From Verrucomicrobiales bacterium (lineage in GTDB: Bacteria > Verrucomicrobiota > Verrucomicrobiia > Limisphaerales > J093): a stretch of DNA of 64,000 nucleotides. A program made the position numbers and the translations under genes. Shown here one piece after another: positions 35,237 through 44,100 of this stretch. The stretch spans positions 124,001 to 188,000 of the forward strand of contig JACKPW010000009.1 in NCBI GenBank assembly GCA_024233215.1, in the 5' to 3' direction. The notes below the pieces were generated by a model. The model searched no databases. It was given only the letters and a program-made list of their open reading frames with translations, and had not been told where the DNA came from. The stretch's first letter is position 1; each line of letters starts with the position of its first letter.

Positions 35237-37333
35237 TTAGCCGGATCCAACCCTGTCGGAGCCGTGCAACCGTGCATTCAGTTCTTCCGGGTTCCGGGCG
35301 GGAACCTGACACGCATTGCCCGTGCAAACATATGCGCACGACGAATCCGTGTCGGCCGGGAGTTGTCGGGCGAATTCCTCCACCGGCCCCTCCGTCCCGA
35401 GAACCACCCGGTTCGGGTGGTACGACTGATGAACCGCCCGCAACAGTCCAGCGCGTTGATCCTCGCTTCCGCCGGCGATGACGACCCGGAGCGGTTCCTG
35501 CAGGGAGAAGTCGAGGGCGGCGAGTGCCGCGGGGACGGCCTGTGGGGCATGCTCCATCCGGGTGGCCAGCAACCGCAATGTGTCGTCGGCGACTTCGCGA
35601 AATCGCACCCGTCCGGTGATGGCCGCCAGTCGAAGCAGCCCCATCGCCGCCATCGAGTTGCCGCTTGGTTCCGCGCCGTCGTAGTCGTCCTTGAGTTGGA
35701 GAATCAGGTCGTCGGTGCCCTTGGCGCTCTGCCAGAAGCCTCCGCCCACTTCGTCGTGAAACCGTTCAATCATGACGTCCGCAAGCGTGACGGCTAATGG
35801 CAGGTGGCCGGGGGCCAGCGTGGCTTCGTAGAGGTCAAGCACCCCGTTGAGGAGGAAGGCATGGTCGGCCAGCAATTGCGCGTTGTCGCGGGCGCCATCC
35901 CGCCATCGATGGTAGAGCGTTCGTGATTCCGCATCCCAGAGGTGGGCCTGAATGAACCCGAGATTACGTTCCGCCGCCGCGCGGTAGGATTCGTCTCCCA
36001 GTACCGCATGCGCCCGGGCCAGCGCCCCCAACATCAGGCCGTTCCAGGAGGTCAACACCTTGTCGTCCAGCCCGGGGCGCACCCGCCGCGTCCGGGCCTC
36101 GAACAACCGGGCTTTGGCCGAGGCGAGGAGGTTGCTTTCGGCCGGGGTCAACGCCGGCTCCACGATGCTCAGGACATTCTGACCGGGCAGGGGATCGGGA
36201 TCGCTGTGATCCAGGAAGTTGCCTGCTGCGGTGACGCCGAAATGGCGTGCCGCCACGGCGAACTCCTCCGGGGGCAGCAGGTGGCGCAGTTCTTCGAAAG
36301 TCCAGCAATAGAACTTCCCCTCCTTGCCCTCGCTGTCCGCGTCCTCGGCCGAATGGAAACCGCCCGCGGGGTGCGTCATGTCCCGCAGCACATAGCGGAT
36401 CGTTTGCCGGGCAACCTCCGCGAATCGTTCCCTTCCCGTGATCTGCCACAGGTCAAGGTAGAGCCCCGTCAGTTGGGCGTTGTCGTAAAGCATCTTTTCG
36501 AAGTGCGGTACGAGCCAGCGTTCATCGACGGAATAGCGGGCGAAGCCGCCGCCGAGTTGGTCGTACATGCCTCCCGCTGCCATGCGTTCGCAGGTGTGGG
36601 CCACCATGCGGAGCGCTTCGGGATCGCTCGTGCGGTGGAAGTGTCGAAGCAGGAACGCCGGTTGGCAGGGGCGGGGGAACTTGGGGGCGCCGCCGAAACC
36701 GCCGTGGACCGGGTCATGCTCCGACATCATCACCGCCGCGGCATGGTCGAGCCATGCGCCGGAGATTCGCGTGTCGGGGTTCTGCGCCCGGGCAGCGAAG
36801 GCCTGAAGCTGTCCGTGCAGGCTGTCCGCCGAGCGATGGACATCGTCGGGCCGGGTCTCCCACACGTTGACGATTTGTTCAAGCAATTGGCGGAAGGCGG
36901 GCCGGCCGGGTGCCGGTGTGGGGGGAAAATAGGTCCCCCCGAAGAAGGGTTTCAGGTCGGGCGTGAGGAATACGTTCAACGGCCAGCCACCACCGCCCGA
37001 AGTCGCCTGGACGAAGGTCATGTAAACCTGATCGACATCGGGGCGTTCCTCGCGGTCGACCTTGATGCTGACGAAGTGCTTGTTGAGGTAGGCACCGGTG
37101 GCCGCGTCCTCGAAGCTCTCCCGCTCCATCACATGACACCAATGACAGGTGGAATAGCCGATGCTCAGGAAGATGGGGCGCCCCTTCGAGCGGGCCTCGG
37201 CAAACGCCTCGGGCCCCCAGGGGAACCAGTCGACCGGGTTGTGCGCGTGCTGGAGAAGGTACGGGGATTTCTCCACCGCGAGGCGGTTGGTGGGGGCCGG
37301 GGCGGGGCGGGGAGTGGTCTGGTTTGCTTCCAC
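35237..37333 (-). CDS. DUF255 / thioredoxin-domain protein (YyaL/SPATA20-like)
   Basis: About 698 residues from a GTG at 37333; a TTG at 37447 would add 38 residues. The N-terminal thioredoxin-fold domain has KSPYLLQHAHNPVDWFPWG and the C-x-x-C motif in STCHWCHVMERESFED. The rest is an alpha/alpha six-barrel domain like that of N-acylglucosamine 2-epimerases (LGGGFARYSVDERWLVPHFEKMLYDNA, GGFHSAEDADSEGKEGKFYCW). The cellular role of the family is unknown. It is divergent from folE2. Confidence 0.92.
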   Translation of the reverse strand: MEANQTTPRPAPAPTNRLAVEKSPYLLQHAHNPVDWFPWGPEAFAEARSKGRPIFLSIGYSTCHWCHVMERESFEDAATGAYLNKHFVSIKVDREERPDVDQVYMTFVQATSGGGGWPLNVFLTPDLKPFFGGTYFPPTPAPGRPAFRQLLEQIVNVWETRPDDVHRSADSLHGQLQAFAARAQNPDTRISGAWLDHAAAVMMSEHDPVHGGFGGAPKFPRPCQPAFLLRHFHRTSDPEALRMVAHTCERMAAGGMYDQLGGGFARYSVDERWLVPHFEKMLYDNAQLTGLYLDLWQITGRERFAEVARQTIRYVLRDMTHPAGGFHSAEDADSEGKEGKFYCWTFEELRHLLPPEEFAVAARHFGVTAAGNFLDHSDPDPLPGQNVLSIVEPALTPAESNLLASAKARLFEARTRRVRPGLDDKVLTSWNGLMLGALARAHAVLGDESYRAAAERNLGFIQAHLWDAESRTLYHRWRDGARDNAQLLADHAFLLNGVLDLYEATLAPGHLPLAVTLADVMIERFHDEVGGGFWQSAKGTDDLILQLKDDYDGAEPSGNSMAAMGLLRLAAITGRVRFREVADDTLRLLATRMEHAPQAVPAALAALDFSLQEPLRVVIAGGSEDQRAGLLRAVHQSYHPNRVVLGTEGPVEEFARQLPADTDSSCAYVCTGNACQVPARNPEELNARLHGSDRVGSG

Positions 37334-37542
37334 GTGCTTGTCGGATGGGCCTTCGGCCGGGCGGTTTGATCTTCCGTCACTGGAGCGCCCCGGGCCGGTG
37401 GTCAGTCTGCTGATTCTTGTATCAGCTGTCTGCTTAACGCTGTCCAAAATAGCCGCTAATGTTTGCCGCGCAAGCGGGCAGAGCCGGGCGGGATTGCAGG
37501 CTGGGACTTTTGCAAAGTTCCGAAAGCCTGCTAACCTCCGCC

Positions 37543-38385
37543 ATGAACAAAGCGGTCCAGCCTCCGCCGGAATCCTCCGCCACGATTTCCGCGAAGCAGG
37601 CGCCAGTCCCCGTGACGCTCGCCGACAAGCAGAACGAGCGGGATCATCGCGAGTTGCGCATCGACAAGGTCGGCGTGCGGAACCTGCGGTTTCCGATCCA
37701 GATTCGGGACAAGGCCCACGAGGTGCAGAACACCGTGGCGACGATCGGCATGTACGTCGATCTGCCGAAGGAGTTCAAGGGCACCCACATGAGCCGGTTC
37801 ATCGAGGTGTTGAACGCGCACGGCAACGTGGTTCACGTCGAGAACATTCCCGACATTCTGCATGCCATGCAGCGCAAACTCCACGCCGCCACAGCGCATC
37901 TGGAAATGGAGTTTCCGTTCTTCCTCGAAAAACCGGCGCCGGTGACCCGGCGGGTCGGGATGATGGATTACACCGCCCGGTTCGACGCGGCGGCCTGCGG
38001 CAAGGAGATCGATTTCGTGCTTTCCGTGAAGGTGGCGGTGACCACGCTCTGTCCCTGTTCCAAGGCCATCAGCCGGCACGGGGCACACAACCAGCGCGGC
38101 ATCGTGACGGTGGCCATCCGGAGTCGAAAGGCGGTCTGGATCGAGGATCTCATCAGTCTGGTGGAAGCCTCCGCCAGCAGTGAACTCTACTCCCTCCTCA
38201 AACGACAGGACGAGAAAGCGGTGACCGAGCGGGCCTACGAGAATCCCGTCTTCGTCGAGGACCTCGTCCGCAACGTTGCCCTGCGGTTGAACGCGCACGA
38301 GGACGTGACCTGGTACCGGGTGGAGGCGGAGAACCAGGAGAGCATCCACAACCACAACGCCTACGCCTGCATCGAGAAGGGCTGA
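37543..38385 (+). CDS. folE2: GTP cyclohydrolase FolE2 (type IB)
   Basis: 280 residues from the ATG at 37543. Converts GTP to dihydroneopterin triphosphate for folate or queuosine synthesis without strict zinc dependence. Signatures are HMSRFIEVLNAH, the conserved Cys region TTLCPCSKAISRHGAHNQRG, and VRNVALRLNAHEDVTWYRVEAEN with ESIHNHNAYA at the C-terminus. Type IB enzymes often replace or back up zinc-dependent FolE under zinc limitation. No zinc regulator site is evident here. Confidence 0.95.
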   Translation: MNKAVQPPPESSATISAKQAPVPVTLADKQNERDHRELRIDKVGVRNLRFPIQIRDKAHEVQNTVATIGMYVDLPKEFKGTHMSRFIEVLNAHGNVVHVENIPDILHAMQRKLHAATAHLEMEFPFFLEKPAPVTRRVGMMDYTARFDAAACGKEIDFVLSVKVAVTTLCPCSKAISRHGAHNQRGIVTVAIRSRKAVWIEDLISLVEASASSELYSLLKRQDEKAVTERAYENPVFVEDLVRNVALRLNAHEDVTWYRVEAENQESIHNHNAYACIEKG

Positions 38386-38899
38386 GCCGTGAGTCGTTCG
38401 GGGACCCGGTGACGACACGGGTTTCACGGATTGCACCGAAGCCGACGTGGCGGGAATGCTCCCTCGCTCCTCCTCCCCCCGTGGTGCATGAAGGCAACGC
38501 ACAGACGACCTTCGGATGAGGGTTCAGAAGCGTTGCCGCCAGGTTGTGGAGTGCGGTGAAAAGCGACGCCTTCACCGCTTTGGGCGCGCTGGAGGATGGA
38601 GGCGGGGGTGGATCGGCACAGCCTGAGGACCGGCGGTAAAGCGCGGTTTCGGTGGCGGACATGGGCGGGTCGTGATTTGGGATTGGTTGTGGGCGCGGAA
38701 AGCGGCGATTGGGATCGCGCGCACTCCAAGACGCTTCGCGGGGATCGCTGCTTTGCCGCCAGGTTGTGGAGTGCGGTGAAAAGCGAAGCCTTCACCGCTT
38801 TGCCCACGCTGAGGATGGAGGTGCCAGTCGATCGGCGGGGCCCCAGAATTCCGGAGGCCTTCCGCTTGACTTCGCGGCGTCAAATCGAACGATTGGGGT
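38386..38899. other. Gene-free, repeat-bearing stretch before kinase 2
   Basis: No convincing gene is seen. It contains a partial ACACGGATT-type sequence near 38414 and two direct copies of a 70-bp unit (separate entry). Confidence 0.55.
38533..38821. repeat. 70-bp direct repeat, two copies 220 bp apart
   Basis: Copy A is 38533-38602 and copy B is 38753-38821. The first 49 nt differ at one base, then the copies diverge slightly and end in GAGGATGGAGG. Each contains an inverted repeat (GCGGTGAA ... TTCACCGC). Read on the minus strand, both encode VKASLFTALHNLAA, with no start or stop arrangement suggesting a gene. Copy B ends about 80 bp before the kinase start. Confidence 0.8.
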
Positions 38900-39925
38900 G
38901 TGGCCGCGCTGTTCACGATCCAGGACGACTTTACCTACGAGGTTCGCCGGAAGATCTCGGAGGGCGGGATGGGCGTGGTCTACGAGGCCGAGCAGTTGGG
39001 AACCCGGTCTTTCCGGAAGCGGGTCGCCCTGAAGGTCATTCGTCAGGAGTTCGCCCGCCAGAAGATGTTCATCGAGAACTTCATCGGCGAGGCGAAGCTG
39101 GTGGCGGACCTGATCCACACGAACATTGCCCAGACCTATCATCTGGGCGAGGTGAACCACGTTTACTTCATCACGATGGAGTACATCAACGGCGTAAACC
39201 TGGAGCAGTTCTGCGCGCAGTTGAAATCGAAGGGCCAGACGCTGCCGGTCGAGATGGCGGTGTTCATTGCCAGTCGCATTGCCCGGGGCCTGGCTTACGC
39301 CCATTGCAAGACCGCCCCCGATGGAACCCTGCTGGGGATCGTGCACCGGGACATCAACCTGAAGAACGTGATGATTGCGTTCGAGGGGGACGTAAAGGTC
39401 ATGGATTTCGGGGTGGCCAAGGCGGTCGGCTACCTGACCCACGAGGAAGGGGAGGTGGCGGTGGGGAAACCGGATTACATGAGTCCGGAACAGGCGGACT
39501 TTCAGGTCACCGACAAGCGGTCCGATTTGTTTTCGACCGGCGTGGTGCTGCTGCAGCTGTTGCTGGGGCGGAACCCGTTCAAGGGGACGACCAGCGAGGA
39601 GAGCCGCCAGAACGTCATCAACAAGAGGTTGCCGCCGTTTCTGGCAATGGATGCCCGGATCAATGAGGATCTGGACCGTATCCTGGGCAAGGCACTGTGC
39701 CGGGACGTAAACGGTCGTTACCAGACGGCGGACGAACTGCGGGACGATCTGGAATACCACATTTATCACAAGGGTCTGGGGCCCACGAACGAGACGCTCG
39801 GGCGTTACGTGCGGGCGTTGTTCGGCCAGTTGTCGCCTGAGGCCATTGCCGGTAGCCGGGGGGGCACGGAATCGCTCGAACATACGGCGCGTGTGCAGAG
39901 GAAGGCCGCTGGCGCCATGGGCTGA
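38900..39925 (+). CDS. Ser/Thr protein kinase, kinase domain only
   Basis: 341 residues from a GTG at 38900. Kinase domain: glycine loop ISEGGMGVVYEA (20-31), Lys45 in VALKVI, catalytic loop HRDINLKN (149-156), DFG (169-171) and KPDYMSPEQ. In the catalytic loop the usual HRDxK Lys is replaced by Asn, and a Lys appears two residues later. Loops of HRDI-type without the Lys occur in other bacterial kinases. No membrane span or sensor domain is seen, so it is probably cytoplasmic. It has no obvious substrate gene beside it. Confidence 0.9.
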   Translation: MAALFTIQDDFTYEVRRKISEGGMGVVYEAEQLGTRSFRKRVALKVIRQEFARQKMFIENFIGEAKLVADLIHTNIAQTYHLGEVNHVYFITMEYINGVNLEQFCAQLKSKGQTLPVEMAVFIASRIARGLAYAHCKTAPDGTLLGIVHRDINLKNVMIAFEGDVKVMDFGVAKAVGYLTHEEGEVAVGKPDYMSPEQADFQVTDKRSDLFSTGVVLLQLLLGRNPFKGTTSEESRQNVINKRLPPFLAMDARINEDLDRILGKALCRDVNGRYQTADELRDDLEYHIYHKGLGPTNETLGRYVRALFGQLSPEAIAGSRGGTESLEHTARVQRKAAGAMG

Positions 39926-39953
39926 GTCGTGGCCACGACGGGAAGGGGAGAGA

Positions 39954-39987
39954 ACCACGAAACACACGAAACACACGAAACCTACGA
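39954..39987. repeat. Short tandem ACGAAACAC-type repeat
   Basis: About three copies of a 9-nt unit (ACGAAACAC), the last degenerate, lie directly after kinase 2 in a 215-bp intergenic gap. Confidence 0.7.
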
Positions 39988-40140
39988 AGCCGGGGGACGG
40001 GCGGCGGATGGTGAGCTCCGGATGGTTCGAAGGTGGCCGGCGGGCCGCCGGCCACGGCACGCGGGCCGCGTGCGCTCCCCGTGTGGGCTGTCTCGTCGTG
40101 GCGGTGCGCTAAGATACACCGTCAGACCCGGGTAAACGTC

Positions 40141-41046
40141 ATGAGCAGAGCCAAAGGCACATCATCCAAGCTCACGCTGGGTTTGTTGCAGCGAGAGGCT
40201 TCGGCGGATCCCGCGGAGAATCTGGCGGGGACACTCGAAGCGGCGGATCGGGCGGCGCGGGACGGGGCGCAGGTCGTCTGCACCCAGGAACTCTTCCGGA
40301 GCCCCTACTTCTGCCAGACGGAGGATCACGCCCACTTCGCCCTCGCGGAGAGCATTCCGGGACCGAGCACCGAGGCCTTCCGGAAGCTGGCGCGCCGGCG
40401 GAGGGTGGTTGTGGTGGTTTCGCTGTTCGAGCGCCGGGCGGCCGGGCTTTATCACAACACCGCGGTCGTGATCGATGCCGACGGCGAGGTGTTGGGCTGC
40501 TATCGCAAGATGCACATCCCGGACGACCCGCAGTTCTACGAGAAGTTCTATTTCACGCCGGGCGATCTTGGTTTCCGATCGTGGCAGACCCGCTACGGTC
40601 GGTTGGGAGTCCTGATCTGCTGGGACCAGTGGTTTCCGGAGGCGGCGCGGCTGACGGCCCTGCACGGGGCGGAGATTCTGATCTACCCCACGGCGATCGG
40701 TTGGATGCCCTCGGAGAAGTCGGCGCACGGAGAGAAGCAGCATCAATCGTGGGAAGTCATCCAGCGGAGTCACGCGGTGGCGAACGGATGCTATGTGGCG
40801 GCGATCAACCGGGTCGGTTTCGAGACCGCGCCGGTGGGTGAAGGGATCGAGTTCTGGGGCCAGAGCTTCGTGGCCGGCCCGTCCGGCGAGATCCTGAGCC
40901 GGGCATCGGTGGACACGGAAGAGACGTTGCTGGTTGAGGTGGATCGTGCCCGGCTCGACGAGGTTCGCACGATCTGGCCCTTCCTTCGCGACCGTCGCGT
41001 GGACGCCTACGGCGACCTCACGGCGCGCCACCTGGGCACGCCGTAG
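40141..41046 (+). CDS. aguB: Carbon-nitrogen hydrolase (N-carbamoylputrescine amidase-like)
   Basis: 301 residues from the ATG at 40141. The nitrilase-superfamily triad is visible: Glu in VCTQELF, Lys in CYRKMHIPDD and Cys in LICWDQWFPEAARL. The stretches QFYEKFYFTPGD and YPTAIGWMPSEK with GEKQHQSWEVIQRSHA are characteristic of N-carbamoylputrescine amidase (putrescine synthesis from agmatine). Agmatine deiminase is not in the window, so the assignment rests on sequence motifs. Confidence 0.88.
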   Translation: MSRAKGTSSKLTLGLLQREASADPAENLAGTLEAADRAARDGAQVVCTQELFRSPYFCQTEDHAHFALAESIPGPSTEAFRKLARRRRVVVVVSLFERRAAGLYHNTAVVIDADGEVLGCYRKMHIPDDPQFYEKFYFTPGDLGFRSWQTRYGRLGVLICWDQWFPEAARLTALHGAEILIYPTAIGWMPSEKSAHGEKQHQSWEVIQRSHAVANGCYVAAINRVGFETAPVGEGIEFWGQSFVAGPSGEILSRASVDTEETLLVEVDRARLDEVRTIWPFLRDRRVDAYGDLTARHLGTP

Positions 41047-41049
41047 GGC

Positions 41050-41146
41050 GTAGCCGCGGACGTGCCGTCCGCGCATTCTCGACGGCGGTTGCCGGCGGTT
41101 GCGCGTCACCTGGGGAGATTTGCGCCGACTGTACGTCGGCGGCTAC
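41050..41146. repeat. Two-hairpin palindromic element (family 1), long spacer copy
   Basis: It starts with GTAGCCGCGGAC and ends with GTCGGCGGCTAC. The hairpins are CGCGGAC-GTGCC-GTCCGCG and CGCCGAC-TGTAC-GTCGGCG, with a spacer of about 50 bp. It lies between the convergent amidase and CotH genes. The terminal CTA at 41143-41145 is the stop codon (TAG) of the CotH gene on the minus strand. Confidence 0.88.
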
Positions 41147-44100
41147 GGGGAGAGGAGGGCGGGGGTGATCAGGAGGTAGAAGCGGACGGAGGCGGTTGCG
41201 GCGGAGTCGTCCACCACTTCCACCGGGCAGGCGCAGGGTTGGGCGGCCACATCGGCCACCCGGGTCCAGCCGGCCTCGGAGAAAGTCTCACGGGAAACGA
41301 TGGAATAGGTCCGGCCGGGTGCCGCCGTGAAGCGCAACACCGTCTGGTCCGCCGGACCGTCGTGGACGCGAATTGCTTCCAGTCGCAGCGCGCTCTCGGG
41401 ATCGTTCGGATCGGTACCGGCCTGATACTCGGCGAGATTGCTCAAGCCGTCGCCGTCGCCGTCCAGCAGCGCGTCACCGGCCCAGTCGGGGTTGAGACCG
41501 TGGAGTTCCTCCCAGACATTCGGCATCCCGTCGCCGTCCCGATCCGGGTTGGCATCACCACTGTTGCTGGCGCCGGGTGTGGGGGAGTCAAAGGCCTGGT
41601 AGTTGCCGGTGGCCCCGTCGGGCAAACGTCCCTCCGAGACGCCGTTCGCCTGGCCCCCGAACAGCACGGAGTCGACTCCGTAACCGCGCGCATCGAAGAG
41701 CCCGATGGCTTCGCCGCTGGCGGAGAGCTTGAAGGGGACATGGTCGAAACCGGGCGTCAGGTCGTCGTCCGCGAACACCTGGAGCCAGGCATGGGGGCCG
41801 TGACCGATGAAGGAGAGCGGCGGGAAGGCAAAGGCCGCCCGGTCATTCAGGTCATCGCTCAGGCGCATGCCATCCAACACCACCGGCGCCAGGCCGGGAT
41901 TGTAGAGTTCGAACCAATCCGGTCCGCTGTCCGGCCGGGCCATCCACTCGTTGATGCGGAGGAGGTGGGGATCCCCGACGGCCACGGACTGGTTGGGGGC
42001 GTTGGGGGTCGGGAGTCCGAGAGCCCATGCGCCGTTCCCGTCGGGATCCCGGATCAGGGAGAGGTCCGGAGTCTGGACGCCGTAGAGCAGGGCATCCCGC
42101 ATGCCGCCCCCCGAAGCAGGACGGTCGAAGAGGTACACCTGGCCTCCTCCCGGCAGCAGGCTCAGGGCAGTGTTTACGGCGGACGGGGCGCTGAAGGGAT
42201 CGCAGGCGAGGGTGAGAAAGCCGTGGGCGGGGATTGTGGTCCCCGGGGTGAAGACCCATTTCCGGGGAGTTGCGGGATCATCCGTCAGGCTCCGGTCGTC
42301 GAGTTCCAGCGGTTCGTCGCCGGTATTGTGCAGTTCCACCCAGCTGGCGAGCGACACGCCGTCGAGCGGGTGGGAGTGGTTCACGACCAGGGCCTCGTTC
42401 AGGTGCAGGGCGAGGTCCGTATTGATCACGTTGGTGATGTTGTGGAGGAGTTCGAGGGACATTCCCATGACGATGTCGCTGCTGGTCGAACTGGTTTGGT
42501 GGACCTCGACGGCGAGCAGGTTGTCACCGGTCTGCAGGGCGTCCCCCGGCAGAATGAACGGGCCTTCCAGGCCGGCGTTGTCCACGTTGCGACCGGCCCG
42601 GGTGTCGTAAGTGGCGTTGCCGGCGTCCATGCCGTTGCGGAAGAGTTCCTGGCCGTTCAGCCAGGCGATCATGCCGTCGTCGACGATGGTGTAGGCCTTG
42701 ATCTGGGCGCCTTCGGGGACGGTCTCCAGGTTGAAATGGGTGCGGAAGTAGTAGGTGATTTCGCCCAGTGTGAGGGGAGTGTTCTTGGCGGCCGGGAGGG
42801 AGGAACCTTCCACGTAGAGCAACGCTTCGCCGGTGGGCCAGGCGGCGTCGGGGAAGGCGGGCTGGTTCCAGCCCGCCGGGGCGGCGCCGTCCTGGAAGTA
42901 GCTCCAGGTGTTGTTCATGTCGAACACGGGCCGGGTCTCGGAAACGACATTGGTGATGCCGGTGGTGATGATGTTCGTGGTCGAGTGCGTGAGATCGAGC
43001 GAGAGGCCCATGACGATGTCGCTGCTGTCCGCACTGGTCTGGTGGACCTCGACCGCGAGCACGTTGTTCCCCGGATGGAGCAGGGTCGAAGGCAGCACGT
43101 ACGGGCCTTCAAAGTCCGCTTCCCCCACGGTGCGGCTGGCCGGTGTGTTGTGATTGGCCGCGCCCGGGTCCATGCCGTTGCGGAGCAGTTCCTGCCCGTT
43201 CAACCAGACGATGCAGCCGTCATCCACCACGGTGAACGCCCGCAGTTGGACGCCTTCCGGCACTTCTTCGAGGTCGAAGGAAGTTCGGAAATAATAGGTG
43301 AGTTGACCGAGGTTGAGCGGGGTGTTCTTTGGCGCCGGCAGGGAGTCCTCCTCCACGTAAAGCAACGCCTCCCCCGTCGGCCAAGCGTGATCATCAAACT
43401 CCGGGAGGTTCCAGCCCGCCGGAGCCGCGCCATCCTGGAAGTAACTCCAGGAATTGGTCAGCTCGACCAGCGGCCAGACTTCGGTGACGACATTGGTAAC
43501 GGTGGCCATGGGAGGCGGATTCGGTCCGCCGGGGGAGGGAGCCGGCAGGTTGGTGATGCGGCCGGTGCCATCGGGCATGCGACCGACCGCCACATCCGGC
43601 CACGGGGATTCATAGACGGCGCGATCGATTATGGTGCCGTCGGCGTCCGCCAGCCCGAGCATCCCCTGTTCGGCTGAGAGGCGGAACGGCAGGTGCAACC
43701 CGCCGGCGTCGGAGCCGTCCGCGATCATCCTCAGCAGGCCCGCCGGGGCGATGAAGCTGAGCGGCGGGAACACGAACCGATCCGGCCAACCGATGGGGTT
43801 GTCGCTGACGCGGACGCCGTCGAGTGCCACGGGCAGGGTGTCGGTGTTGCAGAGTTCGAGGTAATCGTCGGGAAAGCGGCTGCGCGAGGCGGGCAACCAC
43901 TCGTTCAGCCGGAGCCGGGCGGGGTCACCGGTCCATTGGGCCTCGTTCAGAGCGCCGGGCGTGGGGTGGTTGAGCACCCACGTCGTGGGGTCGGCGCGGC
44001 CGATCGAGAGATCTGCCAACTGCAGGCCGTAGCGGACGGAATCGATCAACTCCGGCACGGGGAACGTTGCCCGAAGGAGATGGAGTTCGCCGCCGGTGGC

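Noticed and set aside
41062..43677. Long open frame (871 codons) on the plus strand opposite the CotH gene
   Set aside because: It mirrors the codon bias of the real minus-strand gene, has no recognisable domain, and the opposite frame carries clear conserved motifs.
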